DNA of 64,000 nt from Combretum micranthum (GCA_024138025.1 JAMXBD010000426.1:558001-622000), one strand, 5' to 3'; positions 23,150 through 35,237 are shown, counted from the stretch's first letter. Translations and numbers: made by a program. Notes: generated by a model from the letters alone, not told the origin.

Positions 23150-23553
23150 GGATAAGGGCAAGCTAAGTACCTATACTTTTAATTTTTGACAATTCAGTAT
23201 CTTATCTTTAAATCTTGGCAAATTAGTGTTTGTATTGTTGTTAGTATGTGTGATTCAGTGTTTTCATCAAATAATATTTAATGAATATTTATTTTAATGA
23301 CAGGATAATGGTAGGCCAAGTGCTTGTATTTTTAATTTTTTGTAATTTTTTTTAGTTTAGTACCGCATTTTTAGATTTTCACAATTTTTGACTAAGTGTC
23401 CGTCGTTATCCTATCATTAAAATGAATGATCATCAAATATTATTCAATAAAGATATTAAGTCGCATATGCTTTGAAAGTATAAGTATAATCTAAAGATAA
23501 GATACTAAATCACCATAAATGAAAAGTATAGGCACTTGGCCTGCCTTTATCAC
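23150..23553. mobile_element. 404 bp non-autonomous inverted-repeat element (MULE-like MITE)
   Basis: The ends are inverted repeats: left GGATAAGGGCAAGC then 'taagtacctatactttt'; right, reverse-complemented, GTGATAAAGGCAGGC then 'caagtgcctatactttt', continuing to 'agtatcttatcttta' on both sides (about 65 bp). The flanks are an exact 11-bp direct repeat, TATAGATGTCA, at 23139-23149 and 23554-23564. A 9-11 bp duplication with these ends suggests a Mutator-like MITE. An internal smaller inverted repeat ('attttaatgacaggataa' against 'ttatcctatcattaaaat') shows a second, nested set of ends. Confidence 0.78.
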
Positions 23554-23564
23554 TATAGATGTCA

Positions 23565-24600
23565 TACCCTAGATTTAACCCTTGGGGTTTCATTATGCAA
23601 GTGATGAAGGAAGCTTGACACTTTGCTCTTGTTTTGATTACCTTTGCAACCAACCCTTTCATTAGACTTATTAGTATATTCGTTCAAGAAATAAAAGTTT
23701 AAAACTTGCATGGTCGAGCTATATGGCTCTCGACCAAAAGGGAAAAAAAGGTTAACAAGCTTTTCTTTGCTCTATTTAGTCCATAGAGTGTTACAGTCAA
23801 TGTAAGCTTAAAGGAAAGAAGGAACTTGATCCTCCCGTTAGTATCTTATGGTTCGATACAATTGAGATGAAAGGAAAGGAAAGTTTCCTTCATGGTTTCT
23901 TTTACTTCAATGCTCATGTATGGACGTTTAGCCACCATTGTAACATTCTTTTCGGAAAGAAAGAAGCTTGAACTATGATAGTTCTTTCTAAGCCTCAAGT
24001 TCATAAGGAAAGGAAAAGATGATACTTCATTTATTTAAGTCATCCTCTTGCAAAGAAAACATTATCCTTGGTGGAAAGCTTATTCATTCATGGAACTTTC
24101 CACTTGCGGTGCTAAGCTTACTAAAAAAGGAAGTGATTATATTATGTTCTAAGAACATCACCACTCCTTCATTCATGTTTAGTGTTTTTTAACCTTCTTT
24201 GCACCATGGATGATGAAACCAATAACTTGCGTCACACCACAAGTTTACAAACATAAACTTTATGCCATAGATGGTGATGAAAACTCATTTTATCTAAGCT
24301 CAATTTATACCACTATAGCTTTAAATATGAGCATCTCGGCTCGAGTTGAGTCTCATGTGGAGCATTTTGACATATGAAAAGTAAAAAAAAAAAAAAAGAA
24401 CATAAAACAAAGATGGGAAGGATCATCATCTCCTCTCCTTAGCTCAAGTCATCATAGGGTTATGTATGAAGATGATGATGTTTACTTATATTTATACATT
24501 ATATCAACCAAGTATAACGAGCATGGGAGGTAGTTCTTTACCTTCTTAAGGGTTTTCTAATGAGAAGTCTGTGAGATGTGAAAGAGGAAGAGAGTAATCA
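23565..24600 (+). other. LTR-like non-coding DNA upstream of the CRM-like element
   Basis: It starts near a 'tgtcataccctagatttaaccc' phrase (from 23560) that resembles the start of Ty3-type LTRs in plants. It contains an A-run at about 24385-24399 and a GA-rich end. A 40-base block at 24513-24552 recurs inverted at 32461-32501. It is not similar to the 3' LTR at 29265-29816, so it is probably not the 5' LTR of the following element. Confidence 0.35.
24513..24552 (+). repeat. Dispersed repeat block, inverted copy at 32461-32501
   Basis: 'tataacgagcatgggaggta' followed by 'gttctttaccttcttaaggg' here. The reverse complement of 32461-32501 matches at about 36 of 40 positions. It probably marks two copies of one LTR family in opposite orientation. 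Confidence 0.6.
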
Positions 24601-24789
24601 CGAAGCGCTCCTCTAGTCAATAAGAGAGAGAGAGTTCCTAGGAGAGGAGTATAGGTGCAAGAAAAAGAATATGATGGCTTTGGTTCTAAAAAAGAGTATG
24701 ATCGAGGTTCTATTGGTAGTAATAGGAGATACGAAGGTAAGGTTAGAGGAACTAGGAATCGGGAGGATGATTACTTAGGTAACGTCAAG

Positions 24790-25456
24790 ATGAAAATCCC
24801 ATCTTTCTAGGGAAAAAATGACCTTAAGGCATATTTGGAATGGGAAAAGAAGGTTAAATTGATCTTTGATTGTCATAATTATTCAGAAGCTAAGAAGGTA
24901 AAACTTGCTGCTATTGAGTTTTCGGATTATGCCATTGTTTAGTGGGATTAATTGGTGTTAAATAGGAGGAAAAATAGGGAGCTACCAATAGAGACTTGGG
25001 AAGAGATGACGAGAGTGATGAGAAAGCGATTCATCCCCACATATTTCTATAGGGACTTATACAATAGGTTGCAAAATCTTAAACAAGGTAATAAGAGTGT
25101 GGAAGAGTACCACAAGGAGATGAAGATGGCAATGATTAAGGTAAATGTGGAGGAAGACCGTGAGGCTATAATGGTGAGATTTTTGGCTTGATTGAATAGG
25201 GAAATCCAAAATATAGTGGAGTTACAGCGTTATGTTGAGTCGGAGGACATGGTGTGCATGGCTATAAAAATTGAGAACCAACTCAAGAGAAAAAAATAGT
25301 GGTGTTTTACGTTTTGCTTTTGGTTCGGGTTCATCCAATTACAAGCCTAGTTACTGGAAGGAGGAGAAGCAGCCCATTATAAAGCCGAAAGTTGATCAGA
25401 AACATGAAGTGGACAGCCCTAGAAACCAAGGTAAATTCGATTCTTCTACTGGTATA

Positions 25457-25489
<33 letters not shown>

Positions 25490-25513
25490 TGGGGTCACAT
25501 TACTAGCTAATGT
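24790..25513 (+). pseudogene. Gag of the CRM-like element
   Basis: The frame reads KAYLEWEKKVKLIFDCHNY, then (24952-25191) TWEEMTRVMRKRFIPTYFYR and a QNLKQGNKSVEEYHKEM block, the plant retrotransposon gag core. It ends in a zinc knuckle at 25472-25513, C-F-K-C-x4-H-x4-C, with one in-frame TAA just before the last Cys. Several other stops interrupt it (for example near 24811, 24941 and 25189). Confidence 0.8.
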
Positions 25514-25689
25514 CCTAACAAACGCACCACGATATTGCGTTGTGATGGTGAGTATGAGACTGAAGACGATAGTGATGATGATGAGGAGATGCCATCATTA
25601 GAAGATGCTAGTGATGAAGATGTTCCAATGGAGAGTTTAGTGACAGTTGTGAAGAGAGCCTTAAGTGCACAGGTGAAAGAGGAGGCTAG

Positions 25690-26245
25690 AGTGCAACGGT
25701 AAAATATTTTCCATACTAGATGCTATGTCGATGACAAGGTAGGTAGTATGATTGTAGATGGGGCAAAGTTGCACCAATGTAGTTAACACTTTTCTTGTGT
25801 AGAAATTAGGGCTCAAGACCACTAAACATCCTAGTCCATACAAGCTGCAATGGTTAAACGACAGTGGTGAGACCAAGGTGAACAATCAAGCTTTGATTGC
25901 TTTTCGCATTGAGAAATATGAGGATGAGGTGTTATACGATGTCGTACCGATGCAAGCTTGTCATGTTTTGTTTGGAGGCCATGGCAATTTGACCGAATGG
26001 TGATCCATAATGGCTTTACAAACAAATATTCTCTTTTTCACAATGGCAAGAATCATACTCTTTCACCTTTAACCCCTAGGAAAGTGTATGAAGATCAATT
26101 GCAGCTCCAACAATCATTTGAAAGGCAAAAGGTGAGTGCAAGAGAGACAAAAAACAGAAGAAAGATAAAAATCAAATTTAAAAAGAGGGGAAGGCTGGAA
26201 AGAGTGGGAGAAGCCAAGGCGAAGGGGGTTCAACTTTGGTGGTGA
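25690..26245 (+). pseudogene. Aspartic protease and linker of the CRM-like element
   Basis: NIFHTRCYV, then MIVDG where the family has a D-G/S-G/S active site followed by C-T-N; a frameshift falls right at this site (DGAKLHQCS). Downstream come a VVPMQACHVLF block, then (25958-26245) RPWQFDRMVIHNGFTNKYS and a lysine-rich linker toward the reverse transcriptase, all as in plant Ty3 elements. Confidence 0.7.
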
Positions 26246-26399
26246 GAGAAAAGGAGAGTGCGGCCTTATAAAAGGAGAGCTGTGCGGCAAGAGTGAGTGC
26301 TGTAAGGCGAGCTTTAGTAATAAAACAACCTATGCTGTTGATAATTTACAAAGAACTTGTTTGAACACTAATGATTTTTCTAACTCTTTACATAGTTCT

Positions 26400-27340
26400 G
26401 TCATCTCTGTTTTGTAGGATTTTGAAGATGTTTTCCCTGAGAAGTCCTGAAAGGATTACCTGCAACTTGCGGAAATGAACATCAGATAGATTTTGTACCC
26501 GGAGCAACAATTCCAAACCGACCAGCATATAGAATAATCTTGAGGAGACAAAGGAACTCCAAAGGCACGTTAGTGAGTTGATGGATAAAGGGTATGTAAG
26601 GGAAAGCATAAGTCCATGTGCAGTTCTAGTTATTCTAATACCTAAAAAGGATGGGACTTGGATAATGTGTGTTGATTGTCGCACCATCAACAACATCACG
26701 ATAAAATATCATCACCCCATTCCTCGCTTAGATTACATGTTACATGAATTGCATGGGTCTTGTGTGTTTTTTAAAATTGATTTAAAAAGCGGGTATCATC
26801 AAATTAGAATGAAAGGAGGAGATGAATGGAAAACTGTCTTCAAGACAAAATATGATTTATATGAGTGGTTGGTTATGCCTTTTGGATTAATCAATGCATT
26901 AAGCACCTTCATGAGATTAATGAAGCATGTTTTGGGTGCTTTCATTGGGAAATTTTTAGTAGCCTATTTTGATGATATCCTCATTTATAGTATGAATTTG
27001 GATGACCATTTAAACCATTTGAAATTTGTATTGGATGTACTTTAAAAGGAAAGACTATTTGCTAATCTTAAGAAGTGCATATTTTACACAGACAAAATTG
27101 TGTTTCTTAGTTTTGTGGTTAGTGCACAGGGAATACAGATTGATAAAGAAAAGGTTCGTGCAATCCAAGAATGGCCAAGTCCAACCAATGTCAGTCAAGT
27201 GCAAAGTTTCCATGGACTTGCAAGTTTTCACAGGAGGTTTGTGAAGGACTTCAGTGGCATTACAACACCGACACAGAAGTTATCAAGAATAATGTCGGGT
27301 TCAAGTGGGGAGAGGAAAGGAAAAGGCCTTTCAGTTGATT
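26400..27340 (+). pseudogene. Reverse transcriptase of the CRM-like element
   Basis: The longest intact piece (26578-27045) contains [46 protein letters not shown] and the catalytic [10 protein letters not shown] (YFDD at 26965-26976, equivalent to Y-x-D-D). The next block, IQEWPSPTNVSQVQSFHGLA, at 27160-27230 (frame of 27100-27342), is the connection region. Upstream, the segment near 26420-26560 has a frame change. The RT motif set is complete enough for a tree. Confidence 0.88.
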
Positions 27341-27770
27341 AAGGATAAGCTAACACATGCTCCTTTACTTGCTTTACGTGATTTCTCTAAAACATTTGAA
27401 ATTAAATGTAATGCTTCAGGTTTAGGAATTAGGGCAGTGCTGATGCAAGAAGGATGACCGATCACATACTTCAGTGAGAAGCTTAATGGGGCAGCCTTGA
27501 AGTATCCAACATACGATAAGGAGATGCATGCGTTGGTTAGGATCTTGAAAACCTGGCAGCATTACTTGTGGCCTAAAGAATTTGTGATTCATACGGAATA
27601 CGAATCTTTAAATCATTTGAAGAGCTAGCAAAAGTTGAACAAGAGGCATGCGCGTTGGATGGAGTATATTAAGACATTTCCTTATGTCATTCGCTACAAG
27701 TAAGGTAAGGAAAACATTGTTGCTGATACGCTTTCTCGTAGGTATGTTCTAATCTCAACATTTGATGCTA
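27340..27770 (+). pseudogene. RNase H of the CRM-like element
   Basis: The sequence reads [20 protein letters not shown], where the usual first catalytic D-A-S is N-A-S, then [20 protein letters not shown], then WPKEFVIHT and the EN-V-A-D tail (NIVADTLSRR). Stops at 27455, 27628 and 27702 break it. Confidence 0.75.
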
Positions 27771-27889
27771 AGCTGCTTGGTTTTGAACAAATTAAGGATT
27801 TATATTCTATAGACCAAGATTTTGCTGAAATTTATGATTGTTGTGAAAAGACAACTTATAGGAAATTCTTTAGACATGATGGATATCTG

Positions 27890-29031
27890 TTTAGAGAAAA
27901 TAAGTTGTGCATTCGTAGTTGTTCAATCAAGAATGTATTGGTAAAGAGTCCCATAGTGGGGGATTGATGGGACACTTCGGGGTAGCGAGGACTTTGAGTG
28001 TTTTGCAAGAACATTTTTATTGAGCCTAAATGAAACGAGATGTTGAGAAGGTCTGTGACAAGTTTATCACTTGTAACAAATTAAGTCTCGAGTACAACCT
28101 CATGGTTTTTACACACCTTGACCTATTCCTAGTGAACCTTGGATGGATATATCTATGGAACTTACCTAGGAGTAAGACTGGTAAGGATTCTATTTTTGTG
28201 TTTTGTAATAATGGATAAATTTTCGAAGATAGCATACTTTATTCCATGTCACAAAACTGATGATGCTTCTTGTATTGCGGATTTGTTCTTCAATGAGATC
28301 ATGAGACTTCATGGAATGCCTAGAACAATTATATCTGAGATAGATGCAAAGTTCTTAAGTTACTTTGGAAAACTTTGTGGTGTAAGTTAGGAACTAAATT
28401 GTTATTTTTCTACAACTTGTCATCCATTGTCTGACGGTCAAATGGAAGTAGTGAATGGGACTTTATCTACATTATTAAGGGCTATCGTTAAGAAGAATAT
28501 TAAAACATGGGAAGAATGCTGACCACATGTTGAATTTGCTTATAACCGTACTACACATTCTGCTACTAAATTTTTACCTTTTGAAATTGTGTATGGTTTT
28601 AATCCATTAACTCCGTTGGATTTGTTGCCTTTACCTGTATCTGAATTTGTTAATTTAGATGGTAAAAACAAAGCGGAGTTTATAAAGCAGTTTCATGAGA
28701 AGGAAAAACTCAATATTGAGAAACAGACTGAACAGTATGCAAAACAGGCTAACAAGGGATGTCGTTAGATGGTCTTTAAACCAGTGATTAGGTATGGCTT
28801 CATATGCACAAGGAAAAAGTTCCTGAGCAAAGGCGTTCTAAGTTGCTTCCAAGAGGTAATGGTCCTTTTCAAGTTATGGAGCACATCAATGACAATGCTT
28901 ATAAGTTTGATTTGTCAGGTGAGTATACTGTAAGCGCTACTTTTAACGTTACTAGTATGAGCCCATTTGATGCAGGTGATAAAGATTTGAGGACAATCGT
29001 TCTCAAGAGGAAGGGAATGATGGAGGCATAG
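27890..29031 (+). pseudogene. Integrase and C-terminal tail of the CRM-like element
   Basis: Blocks in order: a zinc-binding region (GGLMGHFGVARTL, then V-x-x-C-x-x-C-like KVCDKFITCNK), a core with [17 protein letters not shown] and [16 protein letters not shown], an FLSYFGKL block, then [10 protein letters not shown] and the third block NIKTWEEC...FAYNRTTH. The tail (28804-29031) has KVPEQRRSKLLPRGNGPFQV and FNVTSMSPFDAG. Several stops and at least two frame changes occur. Coding similarity continues past 29031 to about 29250 with stops. Confidence 0.8.
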
Positions 29032-29264
29032 CTAGAAGATAGAGAGTCGATTACTTAAGATACCACCTGGACTAGCTTTAAGGACTCGGGCTAAAAGATT
29101 CAAGGAAGCACTTAACTGGTTGATTCGAGAGGTTCAAGAATAGGAGATACATATGCACACCATCCAAGATCAACCCAAACTGATCAACATCATCAATGAA
29201 AGCTTGGGAATGGACCAAGACAAGATTTAAGCAAATTTGACCAAAGCTGGTAAAGTACATCGTC

Positions 29265-29816
29265 GGCCTTGATTTAAGCACTGCCGGTCTTCACCTAAAA
29301 CAGCCAGCGTTGAAAACGTTATCATCGGGCAACTTATTTTCTAAACCGGCTCAACACCACTGGCTTTCACCACATACGTCGTCGGTTACATACCGGCGTA
29401 GACATTCTGTTGCTCTCGACTTTTAATTCCAATTCTTGCCAGTTCTTGTAGGCCGTTAGCATATATTTGACAATTTTTGAGTTTCCTTGTTTAGTCTTTT
29501 AGGTTTCCTTTGCTTTTTTATAAGTAATCTTTGGTTTCGATTTTGAATACACAACTTTGATAAATACAATTGAGAGATTTCTCTTTAGTTCTTGACTGAA
29601 CTTCTTCTTGAACTTATTGGATCTACTCCTTGTCGTTTAATCTTCAATTTATCAATCAAAATCTCCACCTTTGATTATGGCATCTATGACATATACTAAG
29701 GTTATTGCCTCTGTATAAGCAATAGGTCGCAGTTCCATACAATCTTGATGATCTTGGGTTATAATTCTAATCGTATTGGTATTAGGTTTTGTCACATGTT
29801 GATGGGGTTCGTATCA
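29265..29816 (+). repeat. 3' LTR-like region of the CRM-like element
   Basis: It follows the end of the polyprotein. It contains a TATA-like 'tttttataagtaat' near 29514, a polypyrimidine tract, and ends 'gttcgtatca' at 29816. The parallel element at 42450-44845 ends 'cacgcatca' in the same relative place. The LTR start is uncertain because coding sequence may overlap it, as is known for some CRM elements. Confidence 0.5.
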
Positions 29817-29939
29817 TGGGGGGTTGTAAATTAAAGGAAAGAAGCACAAGGAGAAGAGAAAAAGAGAAGGAGAAGAAGAAAAGAAAAAGGATGGATTAGA
29901 TAGTTGCATGAGAAAAGAAGAAAAAAGGACATTTAGGTA

Positions 29940-30640
29940 GGAGTGTAGCCTACACTTTGGTACATTTAAGTGTACTTGATGAGATGGGTGTAAGATATTT
30001 GAATTAATTTAAGAATTGATAAAGAAAAGTGAAAAGGGAATGGGGGAGACGGTGTAAGGAAGGGGAGGAGAGGAGAGAGGGAGAAGAAAAGGAAAGAATA
30101 AATGTAAGATACAGTAGAAATCAATCTTACTTTTTATCATGTATGATATAAAGTTTATGTGCAAGTACAAAAGCGATTGTACTTGAATAGTACTTGAAAA
30201 AGATAAATATGAGATATGTATTGGTAGCAATATTGATATCGCAATACAATCGATTTATTCAACCAAAACCTTAATTAATTTACCAATATTAAAATTATGA
30301 TTTCAATGATAAAATATTATATTATTATATTTCCTCGATTTGCATGTTTGTTACATGATATTTTCATTATCCAATATGGTAATTGCCTTACTAAATGCTT
30401 TATTAGATATTGGATTTCACCAATAATGACATACTTTCCTAAGTGATCAATTTTAGGGTTTCATTGACTAAATTCATACGACTCACATTTTAAGTATATT
30501 GAATCTATCAAATCGTGCTTAGAGTTTCTAGGGTTTGGTACCAATTGATATGTTTTAGGGTTTTGCGTCCTAACTCCTTGTAAATTAAAATAGTTTAACT
30601 CAAGGCCTATATCATATAATATAAGTTTAAAGTTTTAGTT
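29940..30640 (+). repeat. Left arm of a ~700 bp inverted repeat
   Basis: Matches the reverse complement of 31400-32150 in blocks. These include the purine-rich tract, 'agtacaaaagyrattrtacttgaat', 'caatattgatatc', 'aaccttaattaatttaycaatayt', and 'ctttcctaagtg ... tagggtttcattgact'. Divergence is moderate. The repeated unit is probably an LTR family present in both orientations. Confidence 0.65.
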
Positions 30641-31399
30641 ACAGACATTCAAAAAGTCATGAAAATAATAAATAAAGTTCTTCTCAAAATCTCACAAACA
30701 TGTATCAATCATCACATCATCTAATGCATCAATCATCCAGCTCATCATATCTAAAACCCAGTGAATCATAATAAATATCCACACAGCAATTATCACATGT
30801 ACTTGATAATGAAAGAATGAGCGAGGAAGCCCAATACATAACAAACAAACACACATCCACATTTCATACATACCTATTATAATGCAACAAACACTAGTGT
30901 AATATATTACTTAAAGTTCAACAAGTAACCGTTTCCAAGGTTTTAGGAATAGCAATATACACAGGAGTACTCATGAATCGTAAAATGACAGAGAGCAAAA
31001 AGGGTCTTGAATCATGCATTGGAAGGATTGACAAGCCTCCAAAACTTACTAATAAAGGAAAAGAAAAAATTAGGCTTATTTTCCATCTCTTTATGACTTG
31101 TTATCAATGAACATGGCCTATTGCAATGCTTTATATAGCGTCTCATTACCTCATATCACTTATAGCAGCTTTTTCCTTGTTGATTGTCTGATCTCAAAAA
31201 TTCCTTAATAAATTACCCACTAAGCATTAACACACATTCCTTGGGACCTAAGTGTCTAACCTACTACTTCCTCCTAAAGTTTTGATCAAGCTCGCAACCC
31301 TAATTTGAGGGTGCCAACTCCTAAAGTAAGTGGCCAAAAAGCAACTAGCATGCTTTTAGCTTAAGTTTGAGTAATTACTTGGTTGTTAATTCTATCATA
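30641..31399. other. Spacer between the inverted-repeat arms
   Basis: About 760 bases with no coding region. AT-rich, with runs of 'catca' and 'acacatcc'. No transposase is seen, so either a foldback-type element or two inverted LTR copies are possible. Confidence 0.4.
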
Positions 31400-32150
31400 G
31401 CAAGCAACATGCATTACTATGTGTAAACCCCTAAAAATTTCAATAAGTTTAAGAACGAACACTATAATTAATGTTGAAACCAAAATCTTAAGGCGAGTCA
31501 AGTTAGTACCTTGCCATAAAAACCCTAAATGTGATCCAATAGGTTTGATATACTTGGATACGAGTCATATGAAATCAGTCAATGAAACCCTAGAATCAAC
31601 CACTTAGGAAAGCATACAACTATCTACGCGAACCAAATATTTGATAAATATCTAGTGTGACAACTATTATGTCAAATAATTCTAGCATCATATCACAAAC
31701 ACGTAAATTAAGGAAATAGAATAATATAATATTTTATAATTAAATAATATAAATAAAAATTATAATTTTAGTATTGATAAATTAATTAGGGTTTCAGTTA
31801 GAGAAATTGATCATATCGGATATCAATATTTCTACTGATAACATATCTTTATCTTGCCTTTTATGGTATTATTCAAGTATAATTACTTTTGTACTTTCAC
31901 ATCTGCTTTATGTCATAAGTACACTTGATTATGACAAAAAGTAAGTTTTTCTCCTTTTCTTCTCTTTCTATCCTTTCTTTCTTCTTCCTTTTCTTTTCCT
32001 TTGTTTTTCTTTTCTCTCTCTTCGCTTCCTTCTTAAACCATTAGCCCCCTTCCTTCTTTCCTTCTCTTTCACTTTTCATTATGTTTTTCTTCTTTTTTAT
32101 TACCCATCTAATCTAAGTCGTAAATAGGTACACCTACAATGTATCTTATA
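31400..32150 (-). repeat. Right arm of the ~700 bp inverted repeat
   Basis: This is the inverted partner of 29940-30640. Its outer side (32150-32501) continues as CT-rich DNA that contains, on the minus strand, a TATA-like 'atatttatacaa' near 32290, as in a promoter-bearing LTR. Confidence 0.65.
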
Positions 32151-32460
32151 TAAGCTATCCTCATTTTCAATGCAAGTGATCACATCAACTTCATTTCCTT
32201 ATTTTCCCTCTCATTTCTTTCCTCCCTTCCCTACTTATGGATCACATCGATACCCCCTCCCTCTATTCCTCTCAGTCTTCATTTTTGTATAAATATCCTT
32301 TCATTTCCTTCACTATCATCATTTCATCACATCACAAACTCTCTCATACTTCCATTTCCCTCTTCCTTTCTCTCTTCTCTCCCGTGCCACCCCCTTTCCC
32401 TCTCTCCATCTCTCTCTTGGCACTCCTTTTGTCATATCCCACACACATATCATCATTACT

Positions 32461-32501
32461 CCCTTAAAAAGGTAAAAGAACTACCTCCCATACTCATTAT
32501 A
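32461..32501 (-). repeat. Dispersed repeat block, inverted copy of 24513-24552
   Basis: Described with its partner. It sits at the outer edge of the CT-rich region. Confidence 0.6.
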
Positions 32502-33139
32502 TCTCTTTGTTATAATATGCAAGGTTAATGTCGCAGTTGGTACCTGAACTTTAGATAACTATGCAATTAACTACCTAAACTTTTCAATTGATCAATTTCA
32601 TACCTCAATGAACTTTTTGTTTATGCCATTACTACATCCATTTATTTATTTTATTTTTGCACGTGTAGCTGAATCCACCTATTGTAGGCATCCATCTATA
32701 AGTAATTAACAATATTAAATACATACATGTATATTTCTGAAATGTACTATAGTAAATAAGTTTTATAGTTTGCAGAAACAAGATTTTTTTTTTAAATGTC
32801 TTTTAGAATAGTTTTGTCCTTAACCCGATTGCACACTGTTTGAAAAAATTAGAGCTCCATTAAAACCTTAAACATTGTGCTCGACAAGGCAATCTCACAC
32901 ATAGATAGACTTCGTGGCAAATGTGGATTGCATAACTAAGGAGGCGAACCATCTAACAATCGATCTTCATGCACTAGGTACATCTACCGCCGGCTCACTC
33001 TTGGTTTAACGAAACCTTAAGTTACCATCATTACTCAGTTTATAGTAAATTGTTGTTGCTTCATAGCAATTAGGGTTTTGGTTTTTGGAGATCGCGATTT
33101 TTCATTTTTATGTTAGTGATGATATTGCAAATGTGAATT
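32502..33139. other. Non-coding DNA with a MULE-end-like segment
   Basis: At about 32521-32620 the text 'aaggttaatgtcgcagttggtacctgaacttt', then 'caattaactacctaaactttt', resembles the ends of a common class of plant Mutator-like MITEs. An opposite end was not found within the window, so the element is not closed. Confidence 0.3.
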
Positions 33140-33790
33140 GTTGTTCTATACTCACAATGAACGGAATGTCTGTTATGTTTGGTGCTTGTACCTGCTATGT
33201 GTGGTGTTTATTGTGTGTTAATGATGTTTTCCATAGTTGAAAACTTGAAATGGTTTATGGTGGTCATGACAAGCTCAACGTTGTTGTGTTTCGTTGTGTG
33301 ATATATTGTTCACTTGTTTTTGTATATCAACCATTCATGAACATGTTGTCAGTTGAAGCATCAATTCAATGTTCCTATCCATAGCATGTTGATCATGTGA
33401 ACTATTGACTTTTGGGTTGGTTTTTTTGAATCTATTGCTACTACATTTGTGTTTGTGGTGTGGTTAATGATGTTTTCTACAGGTGAATGTACGTTATTCA
33501 TTAATCTTTGTATCATAAGAAGATCTTCTGCTACCATGTTTGGTGTTTGTGGTTTAAGGCTACTAATGTTTGTTGTAGGTGAATGTCTGTTGTTCATTGA
33601 TCTTTACAGCATGGCAAGATGTGTTGATGTTATGTTTGGTGTTTGTAGTATGGTTACTATTGTTTTCCATAGGTGAATGTTTGGTGTTTTTTGTTTGGTA
33701 ATGGTGTTTTCCATAGGTGAATGCTTTTAGGTTTTCATAACAACTCAATATTGTTTTGTTTTGTTAATCTTTATAGCATGGCAAAATCAG
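33140..33790 (+). repeat. Degenerate tandem repeats, unit about 90-100 bp
   Basis: Units share 'gttttc(c/t)a(t/c)aggtgaatg' (33470, 33568 as a variant, 33660 and 33705), then 'gttcattgatctttacagcatggcaaga' variants (33500, 33594 and 33768), then 'tatgtttggtgtttgtagt' variants (33173, 33536 and 33632). The copies are diverged and of unequal length. Function is unknown. Confidence 0.6.
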
Positions 33791-35237
33791 TTGAAGCTTT
33801 CATAGAATCATCAGCTCATTCTGTTGACAATGCAAATGGACAAGTGCTTTGTAAGTACTGACTTAAGGTAAGTTATCAATTGTGAAGACGGGGATGAATA
33901 ATAGCTGTCTATTCTATGGTTATCCTTGGTACAATACAATAATGTTTCTCAATTGCATTGCATTGGTATGTTGGAATTAGTCGATGGCTTAAAGGTTTGT
34001 CAATGTTGATGTGCAAGTGAAGGTTACAACTATTTTAAGTGAGCTCACCATGGGGATGGCTATAGTGTGGTGGCAGATGCAATTGAGAGTAGAAGAAAAA
34101 GGGCTATGTTCGTGATAGCGCAACTACAAGAGTTGTGGGAAGAAAGGTACTAGTTGAGGGAGGAGATGGCTATATTAAAGGGGTTTGTGCTTGGCAAAGG
34201 GGTTAAATCGCATGACTAGCATGCTGACTAGCGTGGACCTGAAAGTAATACTGCCAATCCAAGATGACTGACGCATGATAGGGGAATGAACATCAATATC
34301 TACAAATACCTTCTTGTCCAAAGTTGGTTGGGGATTATTGTTTTTAGCATCTTTGGGAAGATTCATTGACTATACTATGTATAAAACATGCTAGTTTGAG
34401 GGGTAACTTATTTTTGTTCTTTTATGAAATCCTATATGTATGGATATGACAATCCGCTTTTAATGTAATTCCTTGCTATTAATAACAAACTATGTAAGGT
34501 ATTTAACATACTAATGGGATATTTAACTTGTTTCGATCCTTAGTGGAATCCACTCTTATAATATGTCAATCCATTAATTGTTATGAATCCTAGAGATATA
34601 GATAGTGTTCATCTTCATATAGCCAGTGTTTCTCCATATGACACGACATTGGTTGTCTTCATGGAAACCACCTTTCCAATCATCTTGCAATCCATTTTGG
34701 AAAAGTGGTCCAAGTAATGAAATGAGTAAAAAAAACAGTGTAAAACCAACTATGAGACATTTTCGAGTTTTAAAGCATTTCGATTCTCGAACTTCCAAAT
34801 GACTAATAATGGCCAGTAAATTTGACAGTAAAAGCTTCAAATTTGATGTGTTTTAAAAAGGGATCATCTTGCTTCTCTTCTGGACTCTCTAGGGCTCTCA
34901 ATCCACAGCACCTCATCATCTTCTTCCTCTATCCCTCCATCTCTCAAACTTCTTTCACCTCTTTCTCTCTCTACTCTCTTTCTGAAAAGAACACCACTCA
35001 AACAACTATAGAACCTTCAACACATCACCTCCTATGACCACAGTAAACCAAAAACCACCATTATCAAAACATAAACCGAAATTCAATTAGGAAAAACATC
35101 CATACATTCAACACAACTATAACTAAACAACAAAAAACCACCACCATCAACTAACATGCACAAGAAACTCAACTTTGCAGCCACTACCACAATCATCGAA
35201 ACCACCATTTGACTCAATCCAAACATCAAACAACATG
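33791..35237. other. Non-coding DNA, no gene recognised
   Basis: Short open frames at 34175-34366 and 34574-34840 (minus) and 34822-35037 (plus) lack family motifs. A CT-rich stretch at 34860-34980 followed by 'accacca'-rich DNA looks like a leader but leads to no coding frame. Confidence 0.4.

Larger units (their letters stand above)
24600..29816 (+). mobile_element. Decayed Ty3/gypsy element, probably CRM (centromeric chromovirus) lineage
   Basis: The gag, protease, reverse transcriptase, RNase H and integrase order on one strand is that of Ty3/gypsy. The integrase tail (LPRGNGPFQVMEHINDNAYK, then FNVTSMSPFD) and the T-R-A-R/K-A-K-style tail that runs on toward the 3' LTR resemble CRM/CRR-type polyproteins (family knowledge). 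Many stops and frame changes are present. A 3' LTR-like region follows, but no matching 5' LTR is seen, so the copy looks 5'-truncated or rearranged. The lineage call needs an RT tree. Confidence 0.75.

Noticed and set aside
29265..29816. LTR pair for the first CRM-like element with 23565-24600 as 5' LTR
   Set aside because: The two regions show no visible similarity, so they are not an LTR pair.
32237..32467. CT-rich open frame of 76 residues
   Set aside because: Low-complexity Ser/Pro/Leu translation of a pyrimidine-rich leader-like stretch, with no motif.
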